Origin: Codonopsis lanceolata
Taxonomy: Eukaryota > Streptophyta > Magnoliopsida > Asterales > Campanulaceae
Length of the DNA: 64,000 bases
Assembly: GCA_013146195.2 (NCBI GenBank)
Contig: CM028379.1
Span: 159,990,437-160,054,436, forward strand
Direction of reading: 5' to 3'
Shown here: one piece after another, positions 33,901 to 45,900 of the stretch
Position numbering within the stretch: the first letter of the stretch is position 1
Layout of the letters: every line of letters begins with the position of its first letter
Notes under the pieces: model-generated
The model's input: the letters and a program-made list of their open reading frames with translations, nothing else
Databases searched by the model: none
What the model was told of the DNA's origin: nothing
Program-made: the position numbers and the translations under genes

Positions 33901-36900
33901 AACGATGCTCGATCCGCTCGACCACGAAGCCCACATAGCATTGCTTTTAGTTGGAGCACCAATGGGAAGTCCAAGGTATGAGAAAGGGAGAGTCGCGGTC
34001 TTGCACCTAAAAAAGCCCGCTAAGCTCTCAATATCATTCACCACACCTATTGGAATAATCAAACTTTTGAGGATATTTACTTTGAGCCCCGAAACTGCTT
34101 GAAAGAACAATAACACCATACGAAGGTAACCCAGCGCCTTTTCTACCCCACTAAAAACCAATGTATCCATAAAGAGCAAGTGAGAAACCTCTAATTGTGA
34201 CACATCTCCCCTTCCAACCTTAAAACCGCCGATAAATCCCCACTCAACTGGCTTCTCCAAGAGTTTACTCAAGGCCTCCATCACAAGAATAAACAAGAAC
34301 GGGGATAATGGATCACCTTCACGAAGGCCCCTTTAACTATCAAAAAATCCAGAACAAAACCCCAAAACCCCAGTTGACATGGTCATATGCCTTCTCAATA
34401 TCCAACTTGCATAATAAACGCGAAACACCTCTTTTCAATATGTCGTCCACAACCTCATTAGCTAGAAGGGATGCATCCAAGATTTGTCTATCCTTAACGA
34501 AAGCATGTTTAGACCTCGAAACAATCTTACCAATCACCTTTTTTAACCTATGGGAAAGGATCCTCACAATTAGCTTGTAAATGCCCCCAACTAGATTAAT
34601 GGGTCTGTAGTCCTTCAAATCCGTCGCACCTTTCTTCTTCGGAATCGACGATGTGAAAGCAACATTAAGGTTCTTTTCGAAATACATGTAGAAAAACTGA
34701 AAAACCTCCATAATGTCCCCCTTGACCACCTCCCAACAATGCTGGAAAAAAGCTATACATAATCCATCCGGGCTTGGGGATTTATCACCACTCATGGACC
34801 TTAACTCTGTCACCACCTCCTTGGATGGATTCATTAGTCTAGTTGGGGGCATTTACAAGCTAATTGCGAGGGTCCTTTCCCTGAGGTTGAAGAAGGTGAT
34901 TGGTAAGATTGTTTCGGAGTCTCAACATGCTTTCGTTAAGCATGGACAAATCTTGGATCCATCCGGGCCTGGGGCTTTATACCATACGAATGACTTACAT
35001 TTTTGTAAGTCATGCGTATGGGATTTGATCGCAAGTGTTTTAAACAGTCCTAGATATGCTTAAAATATGAGTTTTAATGCTCTTGTGCCAAAATGGATTA
35101 GAAGACTGTGTAGGTCAAAATGTGGATAAGTGATATGCATTTATGATTGTTTCATACCTCTAAAACTAGCCAAGTCACAGATATTGTTAAGTATGGTAAA
35201 TATGTTAAATATGGTAAATATTATAGCATAATTATATGAGAATAATTGTACGAGAATAAGTATAGGAGATTTGATTTATTGTTTCCTAGAATAGATCCCA
35301 GAAAGTGTATAAATTTGCACAGCCTCTTCAAGTAAGGATTAAAGGAATTCTTCCATCTTCTTCTCTCTGAATTTATTTTCAACATGGTATCAAAGCGGGT
35401 TTGAATTCCTCTCTTGTATCTGCTGTGTTCTTCATTCGAGCAGTCCAGTTCTTCCCTAGTGTTACAGAGTGTGCGTACCCAAAAACACTAGCCGCCACAC
35501 AGGACTGGTCGGAATCAATTGCCGAACAGCCCTAGAAAGTTTCGCCAACGACGAAAGTTCCAGAATAGTTCGTGTCACTATTCCGAACCAGATTCTAGTC
35601 GAGATTTCAATACTCCGGCCTATTCCAGCCTCTGTTTGATTATCTTATTTGATTGTTTTCTTGTCTTTATTCATCCCGAATGGGTTCTACAAGTACTGCA
35701 TTACCAAGTAAGACTTTCCTTAGTTTTGCAGCTATCCCTGTTATCTGTTTTGTAAAACTAATCAATAGATTGCCATAAGACATTACATAAAAAGGCATTG
35801 ATTTGCTTCCATTGTACCTGTTCCAGCAATTACATGTCATGGTTTGCGTCTGTTGAGTTGTGGTTTATGGATCAATGTTTTGAAGACCACTTAACAAAAC
35901 GTGTGACCGATATAACTGAAAAGGAACAAGTACAATGGAAGCAAATTGATGCCTTTTTATGTAATGTCTAATGGCAATCTATTAATCAGAATCTTGTGGG
36001 CCAATATAGACTTTATCGCACTTGCTGCGAGGCATGGCAAAAGGCAAAGAAACTTTATTTGAATGACATAAATCATCTTTATACTATTGTCTCTAGTATG
36101 AAGACGATTCAGAAACTATGCAAGAGTACTTGGGACAAATTGAGACTCTTCGCCACGAATTTAATGAGTTGATGCCTCTCTCCACCTCGGCGAGATGCTA
36201 AAGGCGGGCAGCGAGGTCGAGGTCGTCCGAAGTGTTCTCACTCCAATGATCTGGGCCATACAGTAGATCGTTGCTTCAAACACCATGGATACCCGCCTAA
36301 GGTTGCAAACTTTTCTCAATATGATCCATGGACTGATGACACCCCCGGAAAAGTAGTCATGTCACCTGCTGAGTATGCCACATTTAAGAAATTTCAAGAG
36401 AACAATCGGTCATCCACCATAGCCTCAACCAGTCAAATCGGTAATCCTATTGCATGCATCTCTCAATCAACCTTGCTTGGGCCATGGATGCTCGACTCTG
36501 GTGCTTCAAATCATATGTCTGGTGACAAAAATTTATTTATTTTTTGATAAGTAAAGAGTATATATAAATAACATGCGTCAAAACAGGTGACGCAGCCTTT
36601 GTACACTAGGAGTATACAAACTACTCAACTCTAAAACTATTCAAAAAATCCACAAAAGAATGCCCGAGAGATAGATCTGTCGCTGAACACTACAAAAACA
36701 ATTTGCGCAAAAGACAGTCTCTCAATTGATCCAGCGGAACCTCACTATTATTGAAAATTCTCCTGTTCCTCTCTTTCCAAATAGTCCACCAAACACCCGT
36801 CGGAATAGCACCCCAAAGAATATTGCTCCTCCTACGATTGGAACGAGACCAACTCAAAAGCATCCCCGAGCAGGCGGGCATTACCCACGAGATCCCAAAA

Positions 36901-39900
36901 GCCCCAGAACCATATACCATAAAGAGCGAGCCACCGGGCAATGCAGTAACAAGTGATTGACACTCTCTTCGTCGCCTTTGCACATGTAACACCGGTTCAC
37001 ATAAACCATCCCCCTTTTGCGAATGTTTTCTCCCGTAAGAATCGCCTCATGACAAGCTTCCCAAACAAAAAATGCAACGCGACTGGGAGCAATACTCCTC
37101 CAAATTCCTTTCCAAGGAAAGGGATCCCCCACTCTGTTCGACATAGCACAAAAATAAGATTTAACTGAGAACTTTTTGCTGTTCGATGCATCCCACCTTG
37201 CCTTATCAATTCTGCTTCCGTCAATCTGAAGCGAATAAAGCGAAGTGAAAAAATTTCCACAAACCTCCATCTCCCAATCTTGAAGATCCCTACAAAACAA
37301 GGGATTCCAGACCACTCTACCCTGATCAATATGCAACACCGAACTAACATGGCAGTTTTTGTCCACCGCCAAATTGTACAACTCAGGATAGACTCTCCAC
37401 AGTTCCTCTTCCCCACACTTGTCTTTCCAAAATCTCACTCTCGAACCATTGCCAACCTCAAAAGAAACAAACCTTTCAAATTGCGCCCACCCTTTACAAA
37501 TATCTTTCCAAACTCCTGGCCCAAAAGAACCGACGACGATTTAAGGAAACCAAAAATGATCACCCTCTCCGTATCTACTGATCACCACCCTCCTCCATAA
37601 CCCATGCTCTTCCTCCATATATCGCCAAAACCATTTACCAAGTAAAGCTGAATTGAAGCAACTTAGCTTTTTGATTCCTAAGCCTCCTCTCCTGATGTTC
37701 GAACAAACCTTATCCCAATTAACTAAATGAATTTTATGCTCCTCCCCTTGACCCTCCCACAAGAAGTCTCTTTCCATCTTTTCCAAAATATTGCGCACTG
37801 AAGCAGGCACCACAAAAAGCGAAAGGAAAAATGTGGGTAGACTGGATAAAGTATTTTGGGTAGGCGTTTGGACAATAGCTGTTTCTTCCACCTCAACTGA
37901 CGACCAAATTTTTCAATCACCGGATTCCACATAGCTCTACTTTTGAACGACGCACCAATCGGCAAACCTAGATAAGTCGAAGGTAAATGAGAAACCTTGC
38001 ACCCAAACAATGAAGCAAGCTGATGAATATTCTCCACCACACCCACCGGGATGATCTCACTCTTAGCGATATTAATTCGCAGCCCCGACACCATCTGGAA
38101 GAAAATGAGCACAAGACGAAGATAGCCCAACTGCCCAATCTCGGTATCACAGAAAATTAAAGTGTCATCTGCGAAGAGCAAGTGAGAGATGGCAACCTCC
38201 TCTCCTCTATACTTTCCCAACCCGAAACCATGAATAAATCCTCCTCTCACAGCTTTCTCAATAAAACTGCTCAATGCTTCCATAATAATGATGAATAGAA
38301 AAGGAGAGAGAGGATCTCCTTGCCTCAGCCCCCTCGAACTAGCAAAGAAACCAGCAGATTCGCCATTAACCAATACTGAAAATCGAGCTGAAGTGATGCA
38401 AAACAAAATCCACTTCCTCCATTTAACACCGAACCCCATCCTTTCCATTAAAAACATCAAAAACTCCCAATTAACATGGTCATATGCCTTCTCAATATCC
38501 AGTTTACACATCAACCCGGGACATCCCTGTTGCAACCTTAAATCCACAACCTCATTGGCGATAAACGACGCATCTATAATTTGTCTCTCCCCCACAAATG
38601 CATGTTGAGAATCCGACACCAACTTCCCAATCACGTGACGCAATCTGATTGACAACATTTTAGATAGAATTTTATAAAAACCTCCCACTAGACTGATAGG
38701 TCTAAAATCTCCCAAATTCGTAGCACCGGCCTTCTTCGGGATAAGAGTGATAAAAGTGGCATTGAAACTCTTCTCGAAACACAAATTGGTATGAAAATAG
38801 TGGAACACATCCATAATGTTATCTTTAAGAATCTCCCAACAAGAACAGAAGAAGGCTATATAGAAACCATCAGGACCCGGAGCCTTATCACCATTCATAC
38901 TACGCAAGGCTGCCAAAGCCTCCTCTTCCGAGAAAGGGCGTTCTAAAGAACACCTATCCTCCTCCACCAGATTCTTAAAATCAGTGTCTTCCAATTTAGG
39001 ATGCCACTCCCCTTTATCCGAATATAACTTTGAATAAAAATCCACTATGCCATCCTTAATAGCATCCCTTTCTTCAAGAAGATTCTCTCCAATAGTAACT
39101 TTCCGAATCTGATTCACGTTCTTATGAGCACTTGCCATCTTATGAAAAAACTTAGTGTTCTTATCCCCTTCTTTCAGCCACTGCACTCTTGATTTTTGCC
39201 TCCAACATACCTCCTCCTTGATAAGCAAAACCTCAAGTTCGCTTTTCCAATTATTCCGTGCCTCTTCTTCCGTCTCATCCAAACCTACTGAACCCGCCTT
39301 CTCATCCAACAATCTGATCTCTTCCATGATTTTCTTAATCTTGATATCAATCCTCCCAAACACCTCCCTATTCCCCACTTTCAAATCCAACTTAAGAAGT
39401 TTCAGTTTCTTAGCAAGAATAAAGTCTGGACTCCCATTTATCTCATACGAGCACCATCTAGAATGTATCCAATCCAAGAAACCAGGCTCTAAAAGCCACA
39501 TGTTCTCGAATCTAAAAGGAGACTTCCCTTTCCGCATAACCCCACACTCCAGCATAAGGGGAGTATGATCCGAGACTACTCTGGTTAAACAATGTTGCGC
39601 CGTATCACTAAATACATCAGACAAAAATTTATTTGTCAATCTTACTTATTCTAATAGTTTATCCAATGGGTCACAAACTTAAGTCCGAGGAATCTGACAA
39701 GTTATGCCCTTACCTTCTCTATCCTTAGATTCGGTTCTCTATGTACCACATTGTCCCTTAGATTCAGTTCTCTATTCTGTTACGTTCGTTGCTAATTCGG
39801 TTCTTGTGCAGGATCAGAACAACGCGAGGACGATTAGTGTAGGATGTGAGTTCTGCGGGCTATACTACCTTTCTCCATCACCAGCTCATGTCGCTTGTGT

Positions 39901-42900
39901 TACCACTGAAACACCTTCCATTCTTCATCATTGTTTGGGACATCCTAGCCTACAAAAACTACAATGGATGATGCCAAATTTGGCCAGTTTACCTTAGAGT
40001 GTGAGTCTTGTCAGTTTGGAAAGCATGTTCGTAATTTTTTTCCTAGTCGTCTAAATAAACAAGCAGAATCACCCTTTGCTTTAGTTCATTCAGATATATG
40101 GGGTCCTAGTCGTGTTAAATCCACTTTGGGTTTTAATTATTTTGTTACATTTGCCGACGATTTTTCTGGTTGCACTTGGTTATTTTTAATGAAAAATCGT
40201 TGAGAATTATTCTCCATATTTCAAATATTTTACTCCGAAATTAAAACTCAGTTTGGCACAAATATTCGTATTCTTCGAAGCGACAATGCCCAAGAATATT
40301 TTTCTACCTTATTTGAATCTTTTATGGCGTCTCAAGGTATTCTTCATGAGTCATTGTGTACTTGTACCCCTCAACAAAATGGGGTGGCGGAGCGGAAAAA
40401 TGACACTTGATTGAAACCGCGCGTACTCTCAGAATTCCTTCTCATGTTCCACCCGCGTCTCTTCTGGGGAGATGGCATGCTATTTGATTAATCGCATGCC
40501 GTCCTCTGCCTTAAATAATCAAGTCCCTCACTCTCTATTATTTCCTAGCCAACCACTATATTCTCTTTCCTCCACGTATCTTCGGGTGCGCATACTTTGT
40601 TCACAATCTCACTCCATGAAAAGATAAATTACAAGCTAAGTTTTCTTTCTCGGTTATTCTCGCTTAGAGAAAGGTTACCGTTGTTTCTCACATGATGTTA
40701 AGCGATATCTTGTATCACCCGATGTCACCTTCTTTGAGTCGACTCCTTTCTTCTCTTCTCCCATTCGTGTGCTCAGTGTGTGTTAGAATGTGTGTATGAG
40801 GATCTCCCTCCTCCAACCATTGGTACTACCCCATTGGTTATATCATCCATTGACATGGTCTCTCCTACTGCAAACTCTACACCTCCTTTGCTCACCTACC
40901 ATTGTTGTCAACCATAACCTCCAGTTACAAACCCTTCCTCCGAGCCTACAACTGAACCTACCATTACTGCTGCCCCTATGCCTACATCTACACCTGGTCC
41001 CGCGGACTCACTGTCTACTTCGGTTCTTCCATTTGCTCTGGTCCCCGACTTGGATCGACCTATTGCCGAAGGTAAAGGTATTCGCTCTACTCACAATCCT
41101 TATCCCATCTATAATTTCATGAGCTATCATCGTTTATCTTCCATCATATACTGCATTTGTGTCGTCCTTGTCCTCTGTTTCCACTCCTAAAAGTGTAGGA
41201 GCAGCTCTTTCAGACCCAGGGTGGCGTTAGGCGATGATTGATGAGATGTCTGCATTGCACTCTAATGGCACTTGGGATTTAGTGCCACTTTGGTTGTTGT
41301 TAGGTTTGCATTGTCAAAGTTCATCCCGATGGCTTTATCGACTGGTTGAAGGCTTGTCTGGTTGCGAAAGGATATACTCAGATTTATGGGCTTGATTATG
41401 GCGACACATTCTCTCCCATTGCCAAAATGACATGCTATTCCTCCTTATGGCACTTATACGTTAGTGGCCCCTTTATCAGTTGGATATCAAAAGTGCCTTT
41501 CTCCATTGTGAACCAGAGGAAGAAGTTAATATGGAGCAACCTCCTGTGTTTGATGCTCAGGGGGAGTCGAAATCTAGATTGGTGTGTCGCCTTCGTTGTG
41601 CTCTTTATGGGCTGAAACAATCCCCACGGGCTTGGTTTGGGCGATTTAGTTCGGTTGTCCAACAGTTTGGAATGACCCGAAGCGAGGCCGATCATTCAGT
41701 ATTTTATCGCCATGTCTCCACCAACCAATGCACCTATCTAGTAGTTTATGTGAATGACATTGTGATTACCGGGAATGACCAGGAGGGTATATAGAAACTC
41801 AAGCAACATCTGTTCTATGTTCTATCACTTTCAGACTAAACATTTGGGCAAGCTGAAATATTTCTTGGGAATAGAAGTTGCGTAATCTCAGCAGGGTGTA
41901 TTCAACTCCCAGAGAAAGTATGCCTTGGATATCTTAGAAGAAACAGGCATGGCCAGCCTATAGAGACTCCAATGCATCCGAATACTAAGCCCCTACCCGA
42001 TTAGGGGGAGCCCCCTTGTCAGACTGAGCAAATATAGGAGACTTATTGGCAAACTTAACTACCTGATGGTGACGCGGCCTGATATTACGTTCCCAATGTC
42101 AGTCAGTTTCTTAGTACTCCATGTCATAGCCATTGGGAGGCAGCCATCCGTATTCTAAAGTACATCAAGAAAGAACCTGGAAAAGGGTTGTTATATGAAA
42201 ACAAGGGGCATACCCAGGTGATTGGGCAGTTTCACCTATAAACGCTGAACCACTGGTTATTGTATTTTTATTGGGGGAAATCTTGTTTCATGGAAAAGCA
42301 AGAAACAATCTGTATGGCTAAAACAACATGTGAGCTCATATGGCTGAAGCAATTACTCCAGGAATTACAGTTCATGAAGGTTCAACAAATGAAGTTAATA
42401 TGTGATAATCAAGTGGCCCTCCATATTGCCTTTAATCCTGTCTTTCATGAAAGGACCAAGCATATAGAAATTGACTCTCACTTTATCCGAGAGAAAATTA
42501 TTTCAGGAGGCATTGCTACCACTTACGTTACGTCAGTTGACCAACCAACCGGAAGATATATTCACAAAGTCTCTCGCGGGTCCTCGAGTTAATTATATTT
42601 GTAACAAGCTGGGAACGTACAATATATACGCTCCAGCTTGAGGGGGAGTGTTAAATATGGTAAATATGGTAAATATTATAGAATAATTGTAGGAGAATAA
42701 TTGTAGGAGATTTGATTTATAGTTTCCTAGAATAGATCCTAGAAAGTGTATAAATCTGTAGAGCCTTTTCAAGTAATGATTCAAGGAATTCTTCCATCTG
42801 CTTCTCTCTGAATTTATTTTCAACAGATATCGTATCTAGGGTTAAGATTGAAATATTCCTTGATTCAACAGATATGGGACTGCATATTTCTCTTGCAATT

Positions 42901-45900
42901 TCTCTTATTGAATAGTTTCTCTTAGTCATGTATGTGATGACAGGGAACAAGTATAAATAGCTGGATGGGATAGTTCTTTATTTGTAGATATCTTCCCATC
43001 ATTGAGTTGAACTTATTTGCAACTTAATCAAGACGTTACAACATTTGGAACTTAACATAGGTTTTACAATATTAAAAAACCCATGGTTTCATAGTCGGCA
43101 TTTAGGGCAAGTCCAATGGTAGGGGTCAAAACCAAATTTTGATACCTATGTAAGAGTATTAGGCCCTCCAATGATTAAAGTAAAAGGTATCAAAATTAGA
43201 TGTGGTACTAGGGAAGGTACCAAATTTGATACCTCCCTTAGTACCACACCTAATTTTAATACCCTTCATTTTGATACCTATGGTTGGAGATGATCATTTG
43301 ATACCCATGAATGCTAACCAATAGGTATCAAAATTTGGTTTTGATACCTATAGACAAGTACCACCATTGGATTTGTCCTTAGTAATGAAAGACCAGTGTA
43401 GCCAGATCTCCCATAATCTTAAGTTTTAGAAGGAACCTATCATTTTGAAGACCTGCTTGTATCTTGTTTAGTTTTGCGGATCTTATCTTTTTCGATCTTG
43501 GAACTTCCTCCAACCATGCAGGTCAGGCAAGGGCTTACCCCTGCTGAGGAGAGGGAGTGATTAATGCCCCTCAGCTAGTTTATGTGTGTTTTAGTTAATT
43601 TATATGCACATTCGTCTTTGTATTAGTATTCTCAGTTCCAATAGCCTTTTCACTGTAGGCACACATAAGACCTTAAGTTTGTTGAGCATTATATGTTGCA
43701 ATTCTTGTCACTAGTACTTCAATTTTTAAAGCAAGACGTTCTAGGTATCTTGATGCCATGAATACTTTAAACTTTGGATTATCCCACCTTTGTTTTATAC
43801 GTTCATTGTTACTGGATTATATTATGTGGAAACCACATCTAACATTTTATAACTTTTACCTGCAGATAGTTTCCCTGATTGTAAAGGCTCTTGCTTGGTG
43901 CTCCATGCTAGTCATGATAATTGTAGAAACAAAGGTTTATGTCCATGAATTTCGTTGGTTTGTCAGATTTGGAGTTCTTTACACTTTAGTTGGGGATGCC
44001 GCCTTGGTCAATCTTGTCCTCTCAGTGAGCGATTTTTACAATCGGTTAGTGCATATTTTGTTGGTTGTCATCTCTTTCTTTCACACACATGTACACGCAC
44101 CCCGCATGCGGAAGACCTACTAGTTATGAACTCCAGTTTGCATGCAGGGGTAGTATACAATGATACTTTTATTGAGGATCTGAGACATTATTGTAAGATT
44201 AGAAATTCTTTGAGACATCTTGGTGTCTTATACTTACTGCGCCCCCCCCCCCCCCCACACAAGAAAAAACAATAAATTTGGTGTCATATATTGATAATTA
44301 TTGGGAAATGAAAATTTTGTTAACAATTGACTGAAATAGTGTTATATTTGGCATCTTTGTGGGCTTTGGCTAAATTTTTTGTCTTGGACTTTTCTTTGTC
44401 ATTTCCCCTTTTGTAAAGCAAGCTTTTGATGGACTTCTTGTCCCCTATGTACATCCTGCTTTCTCTAGATCAATAAACTTCATCTTTTATCCCAGAAAAA
44501 ATAAAAATAATATTTGAGCAAGCTTGTTCCTTTTCTGCTCTCAATGCAGAAGAGTTGTGTCTTTCAAACTCCAGACCATATGAATAGTTTGGAGTGAAAG
44601 AGCCTTGATGATCGAAATGACGCGCTAATAAAGTCTTCTTTCTCACATATTAACTTTGGGAAAAAGAAAATAAAGTGTATGAAAATTCTTAAAAGTTGTA
44701 TAAATTCTGGTACTAACATTATAACTAGATATGACATAGATTTTTTCACCTAACATAGAACCAACTCCATATAGTTGATAACTTGATATTGCATCAACAG
44801 TCGAGAAAACCATCCTCACCAAGTCGTAGATCTGGTGGTTTGTTTGTTTGTTTTTTTTGATAAGTAATATAGTATATACCAAAATAAAGCGCCAAAATAG
44901 GTGACGCGTCCTTGGAACACCAAAAATATAATGTGCGGAGCATGGACTCCTTTAGAGCATAGGTAGGCTATTCCTCATTTTCGAAGGCCCTCCGATTTCT
45001 CTCCCGCCATATAGTCCAGCACACTCCCAACGCAGCCTCCCACAAATATTTCCTTCTTCCGACAATCAAAGTTAGTTTCTGTACTTTTCAAAAAAATAAA
45101 ATAAAAATCGAAGTTAGTTTTTGTATTGATGTAGTTCATTCCTTAGTCTTCAAACTGCCAGCTTCCTCTCATTGGGCATTGTTCAGAGTATCCAGGACAA
45201 CCTGATCCTATCATTTTATTGTTATGCTAATCCTGGAAATTTTGATACAGATTAGATCTAATCAACCCCAAAACCTACTAGTGCCAATATCAATTTTTGT
45301 TGTTGGGGGGCATCTCCCACACTTGGTGCACATCACCTGGATGTGACATTTATCATCCCACTCTGCTGTTTATATTATTCTACTGCTTTCTACTCAAGTT
45401 AACGAATCAGGCTAATATGGCAGTCAGGGCCATATATTAACGGGACTAAATCTATGACTGATGAAGTCGGTCTGATGTATGGGCATAGTTTTAGTTGAGA
45501 TTGTACACGTGCTGCTTTTTAAGTACTGTATTACCCTTGAATCGTTTTTCTCCCTCATCATTCTTGCCCTTTTAAAGCAACTTTCAAAAATATACAAGTA
45601 TTTTGGTCAAAGTGTGTATAACATTATAGGCCATTGAGGTTGGGGGTATAACTATTTATAGCGGTTTTCATATCTGGTGACACAATGCTAATATATCTGT
45701 TCTTACCATGCAGATCTGTATTATATCTATATATCAGTGAGGTTTTCATCCAGGTTTGATGCCCTGTTTATTCCTTTGTCCTTTTAATATTGTTGGTTAT
45801 CTTTCCCTTTTCTTTTTCTTCTTTTTCGTGGTAGACTTGATCATGCTTATGTAGCTATGGACTATAGCTTTTCCTTCAAGCCAGGCCATACATCCTATTC

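Larger units (their letters stand above)
35185..42825 (+). mobile_element. Copia element in ABCC intron 1
   Basis: Short LTRs at 35185-35384 and 42649-42825 (TGTTAA...CAACA) are flanked by the 5-bp duplication GATAT (35180-35184 and 42826-42830). The primer site TGGTATCAAAGCGGG follows the left LTR, and CTTGAGGGGGAG precedes the right LTR. Decayed gag, protease, integrase, RT and RNase H lie in the usual copia order on the + strand, the same strand as the host gene. A LINE (36539-39619) interrupts the protease region. Without it the element would be about 4.5 kb. Stops and frameshifts make it inactive. Confidence 0.9.

Noticed and set aside
34835..34994. Classic twin-priming 5' inversion
   Set aside because: The inverted piece duplicates sequence still present downstream instead of replacing upstream sequence, and orientation flips back at the end.
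40790..41190. 110- and 70-residue ORFs rich in Leu, Pro and Ser
   Set aside because: They are shifted frames of the decayed copia linker between integrase and RT.
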